Shown here piece by piece: positions 44,864-56,590 of a DNA stretch of 64,000 nucleotides (position 1 is its first letter; each line of letters begins with the position of its first letter). The position numbers and the translations under genes are program-made. The stretch is from contig NC_064675.1 in the NCBI RefSeq assembly GCF_023278565.1, forward strand, positions 4,588,001 to 4,652,000. Direction: 5' to 3'. The stretch is from Colletotrichum lupini. Lineage: Eukaryota; Ascomycota; Sordariomycetes; Glomerellales; Glomerellaceae. The notes under the pieces are model-generated. The model did not search any database, was not told the origin of the DNA, and saw only the letters and a list, made by a program, of their open reading frames with translations.

Positions 44864-47800
44864 ATGCTGTTTTCCCCGGTTCTTCTTTTCCTACTGGTGC
44901 TTAGAGTCACCAGCGTTGCCCAAGGAAAATCCGTCTTCGCCCACTTCATGGTTGGCAATACAGAAGCCTTTGGCGTCAGCAACTGGGAGGCTAACATCGA
45001 GACTGCGCAACAAGCCAAGATCGATGCCTTTGCCCTGAACATTGCCCATGGCTGGTCACATAATGACGAGCAGATAGCCAATGCCTTCACTGCGGCCAGC
45101 GCCAAAGGCTTCAAACTGTTCTTTTCTTTTGACTACGCCGGCGGCGACGTTCCTTGGCCGCTTGCCGAAGTCAGAGCTCTTATTCAAAAATACGGCGCCA
45201 GCGCGGCGCACTTCCAGTACCAAGGCAAGCCCTTCGTGTCTACCTTCGAGGGCCCTGACAACGCCGATGACTGGAACACGATCAAGGCAGACACGGGCTG
45301 TTTCTTCATCCCGGACTGGTCGTCCCTCGGTGCTGGCCCGGCTTTGGACGCCGGTGGCGGCGTAGCCGACGGCCTCTTCAACTGGGCCGCCTGGCCTTAC
45401 GGCGAGCGGAATATGACGACCTATATCGACGCCGCGTATCACGGACTGCTGGGCTCCAAACCCTACATGATGCCCGTGTCACCGTGGTTCTTCACAAATT
45501 TGCCCGGATACAGCAAGAACTGGCTGTGGAAGAGTGGTGATCTGTGGTATGACCGCTGGAAGCAGGTCACTTCAATGGACTTCGAGCCTGAGTTCTTGGA
45601 GATCATCAGCTGGAACGACTACGGGGAGTCTCATTACATTGGGCCCCTCGACGATTCTCAGTACGAAGCCTTCACTGTTGGAGATGCCCCTTACAACTAT
45701 GTCAAAGAGATGCCCCACGACGGATGGAGAACGCACCTTCCGTTTCTCATCGATCTCTACAAGACCGGCTCGTCCTCCGTCACCAAGGAGAGCATGGTGA
45801 CTTGGTTTCGCACATCTCTCAACTATGTCTGTGCTGACGGCTCCACTACCGCCAACACGGCTAGTCAGCTACAATTCGAGTATTTGCCGGGCCAAGTGAT
45901 GCCGGACCGCATTTACTTCTCGGTTCTCTTGGCCAGCCCGGCCGAGCTGAAGGTCTCCTTCGGAGGCACCGACTATTCCATCAGCAACTGGGACTACACG
46001 CCGGACGGCGGTGTCGGAATCTACCACACAAGTATCCCGGTCCTTGGTACCGGCGGCGCTTGGCGTGCGCAAGTCGTGAGAGGAGGCAGTGTGGTCATCG
46101 ACTACTCGGTGCCCCAGGGTATCTCTGGAAGCTGTCCATCCGGTGTCGTCAACTGGAACCCGTGGGTAGGATCGGCTTCCGCGAGCGGCTCCGTCTCCGG
46201 GAAGCCTCCGCGTGACCTGTCCGAGCAGACTTGCATCCAGGGCTGGGGCGAGGGCAACTTCAACGACATCTGTAAGTTCACCTGTAAGTACGGCTACTGC
46301 CCGTCCAGCGCCTGTGTCTGCACCAACATGGGCGAAGCCATCAAACGGCCCAAGTCGACAGGTGTCCTCGGCTACCCTGCCAACGGCGATGCCAATTACG
46401 GCGGGTTGTGCAACTTTGCGTGTAACCTGGGATACTGCCCTTCCACTGCATGTTCTACGGAGAAGCATAACCCGTACGTACCCAAGACTTCACCTTTCAA
46501 CCCAAACACCTGCACCGACGGCGGGGGACACGGGACCGTCTCTCGCCTCTGTTCGTGGACGTGCCACTACGGCTTCTGTCCTATTCACTCCTGCTTCTGC
46601 ACCAGACAGGGCCCTCTCAATCTGCCTCCTCCGACGGTCAAAGTTAGCGGCGTCAAGGCCAACTTTGGCAACGACAACGGCCTGTGTGCTTTCGCCTGCT
46701 CTCACGGATACTGCCCTTCGCCCGAGTGCAGCTCCGATGGCGGTGATGGTGGCGGCGACGACGACGGCAATGGCTCCGGCGGCGGGAGCCCCGCCGTTAA
46801 CGTGGTCGTCGGATACTTCCAAGCAGATAGCATCACCCGCCGAGGTTGCGCTCAGAGATCCGCCAGCTTCGTCCCGACGAACTCGGTGACGCACGTCAAC
46901 GCGGCATTTGCGTGGGTCGAGGCCGGGAGCTTCTCCTTGATCCCCGGCTCCAGCACCGGGATTGACCAGCTCAAGCAGCTCACTGCGCTCAAGAGTCAGG
47001 CGCGTGGGCTTCATGTATGGCTCACACTCGGGGGATACGACTTCTCAACCGGCTCGCGTCGGGCATCGGATACGGAGGGTATCTTCGCCGACATAGTGAG
47101 AACCTCGCAGAGTCGGCAGAAGTTCCTGAACAATCTCGCCTCCTTCATGCAAGAATTCGCTTTTGACGGCGTCGACGTCGACTGGCAATGGCCAGCGGCC
47201 GGTGATGAGTCCAAGAACTATGCGCTACTGATTCAGGAGATGCGGCTGTATTTCAACTCGCACTCGGCGACGTCGTCGGCCTGGGGTATCTCTTTCACGG
47301 CGCCAGTCGAAAAGGAGACTCTCGCACGTTTCGACCTCGCAACCATGGCGGATGCCGCCAGCTGGATCAACCTCGTCGCCTACGATGCTGACAGCAAGGA
47401 TCAGAGCGTCACGCGCGCCATGTCGGACCAGAAGTCCATCGAGGCCGCAGTCGACGCGCTGGGTAGCGCAGGCGTCCCGGCGACCAAGATCAACCTCGGC
47501 ATCGGTTTCTTTGGTCGCTCATACACGCTGGGCTCGACATCATGCTCCGGAGTCGGATGTGCTGCGGTGGGCGCCGGAATCTCAGGACAATGTACCGGGA
47601 GACCCGGCTTCATGTCCTACGACGAGATGAGTTCAAACCTTGGTCTTCGTAACAGCAAGGTCGATGAAAGCACTGGCATCAACTACCTGAAGTATGTTTC
47701 TCATGTTTCCTGCTTGCTCTTGTGGGCTTTGTTGCCCGTGATCGGGACGTTCATGATGGCTAACTCGCTTCCTCAGCTACGGCGAAGATAACAAGCAGTG

Positions 47801-50800
47801 GATATCTTACGAAGACCGCAACTCAATCATCAAGAAGGTCAAATACGCTCAAGGCAAGGGGCTTCTTGGAATCGCGGTCTGGTCCATCGACCTAGACGAT
47901 GACGATCACCACCTGCTGAACGCCACGTTATACCCAGGTGGTCTGGGGAGCTTTGCGTTGGCGACGGGCACCGACCAGGCCGACTCATCCAACTACACCT
48001 CGGTCGAGATCAGCTCGTGTGCCTGGTCCGACTGCGGGACGTCGACGAGCCCATCGTGCCCGCCCGGCCAGCAGGTCCTCACGACCGACCGCTGCAACGT
48101 GGCCTCGGGAACCGGAGAGAAGCTCTACAAGGCCTTATGCTGCCCGTTCGGGCAGACCCCCGACTCTTCGACTTGCGATTGGAACCGGTTGGACGGGGGC
48201 GACTGCGGCCGGGGCTGCGCCGACGGCCAGGTCCCCATTGCGTCGGACAAGTGGCTCATCAACAAGAAAGGGCAAGAGAACTACTGCTTCTTCGGCATGG
48301 CTGACTACTGCTGTGCCGCCGAGGAGTCAGGCCCCGCTGTATGCGGCTGGGAGAACAAGTGCGTGGCTATCGGGACCAACGGGCTGCCCACGTCCAGCAC
48401 CAACGTCTGCTCGGCAGGTCGCAAGTTCGTCACGTACGCAAAGGACTCGCCCGTCGTCGGTGCATGCAAGGGCGATGGGAAGGTCAACTCCTGGGTACCT
48501 TACTGCTGCGACCAAGACGTCGACGTGTCGTCGTTCAAGTGGTCAGGGGTCGCAGGCACAGCCGGAGATGGCTCCGACAAGTGCAACGACGCGAGGATCT
48601 GTCCCCTGGGCAAGACCTCCATCGCCACCTCATACCTGGGCGCCGGAAAGGACTGCACATACTTCCAGCAAGGGTACGCACTCTGGAGCGCCCAGGCGTT
48701 CCCCCGCGACGTCAAGCGCACGTTATGTGCGGACCCAAACGCCCTTCGAAGGACCATCAAGACTCTCCCGGTGCCTTTGGAGAACATCTTCCCGCACCCG
48801 GGCCCGGGCACGGACGAGCAGAGGTGGCAGGTCGAGCTTGACCCAACCATGGGCGGCGCCGATCCCACCCCCGAGGAGAGTACCAACGCGGACAAGAACT
48901 CGTTCGGCTGGTATATCATGTCCGGGCCGAAGGCCGAGCTCACCTCGCTGGACAAGCGGGACGGATCCCACTGGGAGCTCTTCGACTGCGAGCCGGGCGC
49001 GAACCACGAGGGTCGGCAGACTGTCAGGGCCGTGTGTACCGACAGCTCCTACGAGAGCAACTGCGGCGTCATCCACGAGGGCCACGGAGTCGCAGGAACT
49101 GTCATCGAGATGCCTGCCGGCTGCGGTCCCGGGAGATATGCCATGGCCGTATCTCTCGAGCCGTCCCAGAATCAGTCGCTTCCTCGACATCTGGAGAAGC
49201 GAGCAGACGAGCTGGCCGACTCTCCCATCTTCGACCTCACCTTTGACTACGACTTCTCCCCCCTGTAGAAGCGGGCCGGCGGCTCTAACGTCCTGCTTCG
49301 CATCGACTACAGCGACGATCCCGGCTACTGGAACCATATCGTTGCCGCTGCTCCGACCAAGGTGAAGCGGTCAAGACGGGAGATGGAGGAGGAGGTCCAA
49401 GGGACGCACGGCGGGAACTACCACCAGTATCTCTACCACTTGTGGACAGTGGACAAGCGGTCTACGCCGGAGGACGAACTACACGACCTGCACGCGCGTT
49501 GGTTTTCCAAGTCAGGCGCCATCAAGGACTGGATCGACCGGCTGCACAACGTCGACACCGAGTACGAGCTGGTTAGGCACACGGTCAACGAGCAGTTCCG
49601 CTGGAACATCTACGATGAGTCCGTGTCCTGTAACATCAAGGGCGTGGACACGACGGGCTACTTCACCGCGTGGGCGGATCTCAACGTCAACATCCAGTCG
49701 TCGGCCCTCGTGACGCTCATCGGAAACCTGCAGGACCTCAACTCCTTTGAAGATTCCCACGTGCTGTTCCGCAACAGCGGCTCCGTCAAGGCGTCCATCA
49801 ACGCCGAGGCCCTCGCTCACGTCGAGTTTCTCACGGGCGAGATCGAACTCTTCGGCCTCGAGAACTTTGGCGGCACCTTCACCGTGCCCGGCATCGTTAC
49901 CATCGGTCCCAACTTCCGCGTGCTTGGCCAGCTGCAGGGTTCCGCGACGCTGCATGGGACTGCGCGCGTCGACCTCACACTCGCCGAGTGGGATTACACG
50001 CAGCAGTACCCCGACGCCAATGGCGGCGCCAGCGCCGGCGCCGTGACTGCGGCCAGGACGCCTAAGTCAAGCGGCGTACGCTCGTCGGATTCGCAGTCGG
50101 TGCTGCAGGCTCCCAAATTCTACTACGACGTGGACGCATCTGGCGAGTTGACCTTGTCAGTGGTGCCAAAGGTCACGCTGGGCATCGTTTTCAACGACGA
50201 CTCGGTCTCGGACGCATCTGTAAGTAAAGTGGTTTCCTCGGCCGTGGATCACAATATACCCTCAGGCCCTCACTCTGCCACTGACTGACTCCTCTCATAG
50301 ATCGACTTTGGCGTCAATGGTCGAGTCACCTTGTATGGATCCGCTGGTTCCAGCTCCGACTCGACGTGGCAATACTGCTACGGCGTCAATGGGGATGTTG
50401 AGGTTTTTGCACAACTGAATGCTCCGTAAGTCCTGCATCTGCTTCCTTTCCGTCAGTTGAAGTCGCTAACCGCTGTGACTAGAACGCTGTTTGGTAAAAA
50501 CATCAACACGTATTACCCAGTATGGGGAACTGGATTGGTAGCTCTCTTTCTCTTTCTCTCTCTCCTCCCTCTTCTCTTTTGCTTACCCTTGTTGGTATTC
50601 TAATGCATTTGTCCGAAATGCTGTCTGATCACCCGCTAATAACGTGTACGAGTTCAGTTCCCCATCATCCAACAAACCTGCGCTGCAGCCGCTTCGTCGG
50701 TCTCGGAGACGACCCCGTCGGCCCAGCCGGCCAGGTTGATGAAGCGCGGGGACTTCATCGGATCGCTCATCTGCCCTGCATCGGCATCGGCCTCGGACGA

Positions 50801-52133
50801 CGTGACACCGTGCCCCTTCTGCTGGGAGTCCTCTGCCACGACTAGCGATGCGAGCAGCAAGATCCGGAGGCGATACGGCTACGTGCTGGAGGAGCGCGCC
50901 GACGATGCTTGCCCGTTGTACACTGACGCCGACGCGAACAACCCCAGCTGCACCCTTGACGACCTCGCGGCCCGCGGCACCATTGTCCGCCGTCTGACCA
51001 GCAAGGACGGTGTGGTCGACTATGGCACCGAGCAAATCAAGATAAGCTTCGGGCAATATGCGGGCTGCAATGATGCCAAGACGAGCAGCAACATTCTCAG
51101 GTCGATCATCTTCAGCACGTCGGGCCGGCGATGCAATGCCAACGTGTTCAAGGCCACAAACACCGAGGCCAGAAGTGTCAAATTGAACACCGAACACGTT
51201 TACGAGGCGCAGACCCTCACCAAATTCTTCATGTGGCTGATGAGAGGGCCCGGCGTGACGGTCGGCAGCCACACCATGCCGACGGCGGAATGGGTGCTGG
51301 AGGTGTTGCTGGGTGTCGACATCCCAGGGGCTCAGCCGAACTCCTTCATCATGAATACAGCGCCTCTGGGCGTGAACATGCCTCCGGTGCAGCTGGATAC
51401 TGTCTTGATCTGGGGTTTCGGGCGGTCCGATGGCGTCGGCCCCTCGCCCTTCACCAAAGCACGCGGCGAGTCCCACCTAGTGCTAGTCGACGAAATGATC
51501 AACAAGAACAAGGGCAAATTCATGATGCTTCAAAAAGTATCTGTACAACCCGAAACGCAAGCGGTAAATTCGTACCGGACTACATATCGCGAGGTCTTTG
51601 GCGTGTTTGAGTACCTCCGGTGGTCGCCTCCGAGCGGCACGGGTGGCTCGGGCCCTTTCCCCGTCATTGAACCCGTGTGGAATAAATGGATGCGGGTGTC
51701 CAACTGGTTTGACTTGGTGCTCTGGGAGTTTGACAACCAGTACGCCGGACGCTGGAACGAAAGGGCCGGGGCTCCAGTGAACAGCAATGGCAGCCCTTCG
51801 CTCCGCGCCCTCTATGCTCGATATATTGAGGATTACCTCCTGGCCATTGAGCAGACGGCCGCCCTCAAGAGCAACGAGGCCAAGACCGCCTACGAGAATA
51901 AATTCAAAAGCGTCAACTCCTTGGGAAACGTGGTGTGGAGTAATACCGACGACCCGAATTGGTTCAATGCCGCGTTCGGCGCCGGAGGCTGGGCCAGTCC
52001 GGCGGGGGCCAGGTTTCCGCGCCCAGGATCCGGGGGCACGGGATGGTCCATTTTCGGCGCCACCGGGAATCCCACCAAGACCATTAACGGGCAAGGCGTC
52101 GCAGTCAACATTGGTGCACCGGCTCGTATATAG
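44864..52133 (+). CDS. Giant secreted GH71 alpha-1,3-glucanase / CBM24 / GH18 chitinase-like fusion, interrupted by one TAG
   Basis: Predicted extracellular fungal-wall hydrolase. After a signal peptide (1-20) comes a GH71 domain (about 23-400, VFAHFMVGNTE, SFDYAGGDVPWP, SWNDYGESHYIGP). A beta-rich linker follows, then four CBM24-like Cys modules (about 457-622, CxFxCxxGYCPxxxC) and a Gly/Asp linker. The GH18-type domain (from about 643) has WLTLGG and DGVDVDWQWP; the family's catalytic Glu is Gln775. Cys-rich and beta-rich regions typical of large killer-toxin-like chitinases complete it. Introns are 47692-47776, 50220-50300, 50426-50482 and 50538-50657, all frame-consistent. Codon 1440 (49266-49268) is TAG, with clear same-frame homologous-looking coding on both sides. 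Read strictly, the product is 1439 residues; the ancestral gene had about 2308 codons. The TAG could be a RIP-like mutation, readthrough site or base error. Confidence 0.85.
49266..49268 (+). other. In-frame premature stop (TAG) within the GH71-GH18 gene
   Basis: TAG sits between ...FSPL and KRAGGSNVLLRIDYSD..., and coding in the same frame continues for another 950 nt to the next intron. The context CTG-TAG-AAG becomes CTG-CAG-AAG by one C-to-T change at a CpA, the dinucleotide RIP prefers. No GT...AG pair nearby would splice it out in phase. Confidence 0.85.
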
Positions 52134-52537
52134 GCGGCGGCGTTGTTGTTCTTCTTGTCCGGTGGTTGATGGTGGGAGGGCTCCTTGGCGATAGTGGTTC
52201 TTATATGTGTATATCTCACAAAGACTTATTCTCATAGCTGCATTTTTGTAGATACCCCTTATTAGTATGTAGAGAAAAGATAGAAACGGCGAAAGTAAAT
52301 ACATGCATGACTATATACATGAGTCTAGAATCTACATTTGACGAGTCAACTTCAAAAGCATGTGGAATATAAGCAGATTGTAATGAATTGGTTGAGTAAG
52401 CTTCCAAGACCTGTGTTTCTCCTTGAACTTCCAAAGCAATTCCCACCGATTAAGTGCGAAGAAGCGTGCCCGCCTCTTCCAGAATTACAAAATCCTCGGC
52501 TGGCGACTCTGACCGACGGTAAAGGCGAGCAGAGGGT
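52134..52537. other. Convergent intergenic spacer
   Basis: These 404 bp hold the 3' ends of the giant glycosidase gene (plus) and of the next gene (minus). AT-rich sequence at about 52215-52320 is likely termination or polyadenylation sequence. Confidence 0.5.
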
Positions 52538-53608
52538 CTATCTAGCTTGCATCGGCAAGTCCACTCCATCAACTACTCCTCGTTCACGAGCCTTCTCTCT
52601 TTCAAAATCGAATACGCCGTCGGGGATGAAATGCCTGTAGAGAACATCTACCCCATATCGGCAGGAACTCAACGCCGACTCTCCTATCATTTCAAACGCG
52701 ACTTTGTCCCAGTTGAGTGGCGGTGTTCCTTCGTCCTCCTCATCATCATCGTGCTGATCGCGAGACCGCCATTTGACCAGCAACCCTCTTCCGTACGGGC
52801 TGCTCTCAGCCCTCTCCACCATGTTGATATCCGGGTCTCTTGCTTCGCTTGGAAGACTTTGTGTCCAGGCGAGCGCCTCCTGCCAACGGATAAGGCCGGG
52901 CAGGTTCTTGGGTTTATCATTAAGCCTATCGACAACCACAATGCGACGGGCATAGTAGGCGTTACTTAATCCTTCTGGGAGGTACCATGAAAACGCCTCC
53001 GCCCTGTCCGCGATGGCCAGACGATTCTGGACTTCCCTCTCGTGATGAAGTATGCAAGCTGCGGCGTGCTGGAGACAGTGTGCGTCCTGAGGGTCCCGCG
53101 ACGCGCGTGCGGCGAGACGGGCATACCAGGGGCTCTCTTGTGAAAGAACGAGGTCAAGCCCCACGTCCTCGGCAGAATACGGGCTCCCTGTTCCGGGCAG
53201 AGCTGGGAGGGGCATAGCAAAGACTTCAACTCTGTCTGGCAGCCCGTCAGAGCTGCGGCTATCTTTGGTGCCGTCAAATATGGCGCGGGCCAGGTCCTCA
53301 GTGCGTCCCGGATCAAGCGCGCCAGGAGAAGTGTCATAAAAGACGTAGGCGTACGCCGGGCGCAAGGGCGTCAGAGCGGCATCCTCCGGAGTGTCTGCGG
53401 GGACCGAGTATGCCACGAAAGCCGGAATACCGTCATGGCTAGGCGCTGAGTGAACGATGGTCTTGGGCTTCGGTTGGAGCTTCTTTCGAGGCGCCGGCCT
53501 GTCAAAGTCTATTGGCTGCGGCAGCGGCTCCTCGTCCTCCCGGTCGTGCACTGGGTCAGGCGGGGGCGAGGGTCTCGCGAAGCCGAGTCTGCGGCAACCA
53601 TAACACAT
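52538..53608 (-). CDS. Uncharacterised single-exon protein
   Basis: An intronless frame of 356 residues runs from ATG 53608 (the open frame reaches 30 nt further upstream without an ATG). The N-terminus has MCYGCRRLGF, then a Pro/Asp/Glu-rich low-complexity segment (about residues 15-60). The rest is a globular-looking portion with well-mixed hydrophobic residues and no transmembrane segment or signal peptide. An acidic patch (HDDDEEDEG) lies near the C-terminus. I recognise no family or catalytic motif. Its length and GC-rich codon use argue for a real gene. It converges on the giant glycosidase gene, but nothing links the two functionally. Confidence 0.65.
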   Translation of the reverse strand: MCYGCRRLGFARPSPPPDPVHDREDEEPLPQPIDFDRPAPRKKLQPKPKTIVHSAPSHDGIPAFVAYSVPADTPEDAALTPLRPAYAYVFYDTSPGALDPGRTEDLARAIFDGTKDSRSSDGLPDRVEVFAMPLPALPGTGSPYSAEDVGLDLVLSQESPWYARLAARASRDPQDAHCLQHAAACILHHEREVQNRLAIADRAEAFSWYLPEGLSNAYYARRIVVVDRLNDKPKNLPGLIRWQEALAWTQSLPSEARDPDINMVERAESSPYGRGLLVKWRSRDQHDDDEEDEGTPPLNWDKVAFEMIGESALSSCRYGVDVLYRHFIPDGVFDFEREKARERGVVDGVDLPMQAR

Positions 53609-54232
53609 TGTTTCGATTTTATTCGGCAGTACAGGCAAGCAGTAAGATTGGATTAATGGGCCGTCATGAAAAAGGTGTGCGTTAGGCTGCGGGCACAGTT
53701 GAAATCCTTGAAGAATGATGACTAATCATAATCATCCCAAGCTGTAGTTTCACCAGCATCACCACAGCCGATGCGATGAATGACTGACTGATTGCATATC
53801 ATTTTCCCCCTACCTCTAAGTTAATTACTACTCGCATCCCGTTGTTTCCCACTTCTTGATATACTTAGAAGTTATCAACTGTATATTTTTCGGTATATTC
53901 TTCAGAAGTTTACTCCTAGAAGCATAGTTGATGGGAATATGGTGGTGGTAGATCGCAGGGGCCCCTATACACTGGCCGGCACCTTATCTTGACTGCCCAC
54001 CATCCGCTTTGACAGGCATGAAATCAGTCTTGAATCTCATTGGTGTTATTAAAAGCATTGCTCTTACAAAAACGCCTTCGTGATTTCTATTACTAGAATA
54101 ATCTTCTACAATTTGCCATCCCCCGAGCGCCAAGCAGCAGTAACCTTCTTGACAACATCGTGTTGCACAAGTATCGAACCCCACAAAGTCGTGCCTCTGT
54201 ATGTGTGCTCCAGCCATATTGTATGACTGCTG
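53609..54232. other. Intergenic spacer between two minus-strand genes
   Basis: AT-rich sequence (about 53780-53930) should include the promoter of the gene to the left and the terminator of the zinc-finger gene to the right. No ORF of interest is present. Confidence 0.5.
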
Positions 54233-56590
54233 TCATGATTCTTCAATATATTCGTTCAATTGAGGTGGAAGAAACGGGTCCCAATCGACCAAGGTACTCG
54301 CGGATTCTTCCCGCTGCCACATGTCCCAGTCAAAGCCACTGTCGAATGGCATCGGAATTTCCTTCATCTCATCTAGAAAAGAAGTCGCAGGCTCCTGAGC
54401 CAACGAAGGTTTCGGTATTTGAGACGATGGGGTCCCCGCAGAGTCTTCTTGCAGGTGATAATTGTCAAAGGTTTGCGAAGAGTCCCGCTCTATGTGCGGC
54501 GGGTCCGTCTCTTGAGGTTCCTGGTCACAGAAGTTCTTCCCGCCCTTAGAGTGGGGGATTGCTGAGTCTGGCTGAATCAATGTCTCAAGAGAGGTTACAG
54601 AAGTTGAGCCTGGATGAGAGGAATCTTCTCTCCCAGAAAGGGGTATTTTGAATGTCACCTGCGGTGGGTGTGATGGCCCCGGCTCCTGTGTATCTGCGGC
54701 GGCTCTTGAGAGGCCGGGATCCTCATCGACAGATATGTTCTGAGACCCGATCCGTTGGCCACCCATCATGCCTGTAGTGGTCGAATTGAATATGTCGTGA
54801 AATTGGTCTGCAACTTTGGGCCTGTGGACTACGACGATTTCCCAGAGTCTCTTCAGCATCTCGCCGACCATGTCACGAGATGCGCGAAAATCAGTCGGGC
54901 TGGAGACTTCGCGGCGTTCGAAAGCTTGCTGGGCCTCAGGGTCGAATATGGAACGGGACAGCAATTCAATCTTTTCTGTAATGAAGTCCTCGTGGTTCTC
55001 GCAGACTACTTCTTCTGCAATGAGATCCTCATAGTCCTCGCAGACTTGAAAGGTGTTAGTTTACAGAAAAAAGCGGCCGGGTAGAGCCTTAGATAGCCGA
55101 CGCAAGGACTTACAAGGAGACTGGGCCCAAGGGTCACGGTTCGGAAACAGAACGCCCCAGACTTTCTGAAAAGTGCTCAAATGCTTCTTATAGGAAGCGT
55201 CGGTGCCTTTCTTGGGCCTCATTTGGCTGGCTTCCTTAAGTACTTCTTCGATGGCGTTCCAATCGTCCTCGTCCATGTGCAGTTCGTCCCGAGAGCCCCC
55301 GAAGTGCATCGAGCGCAAATGATTCCTAATTAATTTAGAATGCCTGTTGCTCTTTGGGACAATGCATCAACTTACTTCAGATCACTGAATGTCCTGAACG
55401 AGGTCGGCGCTCGACAAGCTCCACCCACCAGGTTCCGATACCCGATGAAGTAGGGACAAAGCAAGTGTTTGCCTGGCTCGTCGCGCCGAGCCCTTTTGGC
55501 CGGCGGCACCTCTCGTTTCTTATCTTCATCTTCATCTTCATCCTTGTCCCTCTTGAGTTGCAAAGGCGGTGATAGGTGGGTCGAAATGGCAGCACTAGCA
55601 GATGTTGCTGAACTTTGCGTTCCTGCCCCATTATTGCCAGTCGAACGCTTTCCTTTTGAGGAACTCCCTCCATCGACCGCTTCATATTTCGCATGGTTTC
55701 CCAAGGTGCATAGAATGCCCGTAAGCAGTGTTGATACCTCCGAAGAATCATGGCTACGCGGTATGAAATCTTGAAGTCGACGTTGAAGGACGTCGACTAC
55801 GGCGTCGGCATACTTTGGGCTGGCAGCTAGCACCCTTCGAATAGAAATCTCCAGTGAATATTGGTCGTCTTGCCCAAAGTTGTTTTCGGAGGAGTCATCA
55901 CTGTGCTCGCCATCTATGCTGCAGGGCTTTTGGTGTCCTTCTTGAAACTGGCCAAGGGTATGGTCTTCAGAGAACGTGCTGGCTGTCGTATCTGAGATGG
56001 ACTGCTGGCTGACTTTGTCGAATATCGACCCTGTTTGAAGAGTCGAGTCTGCAGCTGAAGATCCGGATTCTATCCGTCGTTCAGATCTTTCCGAAGTCGT
56101 TTGCGCTCGCGCTTGCTCAAAAGGAAGGCTGCCCATGGACTGAACGAATAAGTTAGCGTCCCACTGTTGCGCAAGGGTGAGAGGCAACTAACACTTTGGT
56201 GGTAAACTTTCCGTTGTGCTCGGTGCTTAATTTTGGAAATCTCGGAAGCCAATTCGCCCGATCTGCCGAGTTTTTTGTGAAAGCATTGTCTAGATTTTTG
56301 ATTCTCTCTCTCAAGCGTGCTAGGTACGATTTTCTTGGATCATGTGTGTTTCCTCCATTGACAAGAAAATCATCTGAGCGATTGTAGTCGTTCTTGAACG
56401 CAATCAACCACCCAGGCGAGGAACTTTGGTGCGATGGTACTCCCGTTGCATGGGTCTCCGCTATGGGATTGCGGGGGGCTGAAGCCTCAACTTCTTTGTC
56501 GGGGCAAGTCGGTTCCACAGGAAGTCCCGCTGCCGTTGGTATCACCGCGCCGTTGTCATCACCGCTACCGCAAGGAAGGGATGGAGGCAT
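54233..56590 (-). CDS. Zinc-finger (C2H2-like) nuclear protein
   Basis: Probable nuclear regulator of a fungal-specific type. Four exons are joined across introns 56140-56194, 55326-55375 and 55045-55113; phases fit and the product is 727 residues. The centre has an acidic Asp/Glu/Lys run, a basic nuclear-localisation-like KRARR (about 347-351), then a finger with Cys360, Cys374, His389 and His394. The second intron cuts between the Cys and His pairs, so the finger appears only after splicing. This wide-spaced C...C...HLRSMH arrangement resembles the variant finger of many Sordariomycete C2H2 proteins. The C-terminal part has acidic segments (EDYEDLIAEE) and a Ser/Pro/Gln-rich tail ending in Trp/Asp-rich sequence that could act as an activation domain. 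I chose ATG 56590 because the longer frame upstream begins only with TTG. DNA targets are unknown. Confidence 0.8.

Noticed and set aside
47938..49365. 475-codon Arg/Ser/Thr/Pro-rich frame inside the glycosidase gene
   Set aside because: It is the shadow of GC-rich codons; the true frame carries the Cys-rich domain continuing from GH18.
49269..52133. Treating the sequence after the TAG as a separate gene
   Set aside because: It has no promoter or ATG near 49269 and continues the same frame and domain pattern directly, so it is better seen as the 3' part of one interrupted gene.
50583..52304. Long minus-strand frames opposite the end of the glycosidase gene
   Set aside because: They mirror the plus-strand coding frame and lack any family resemblance.
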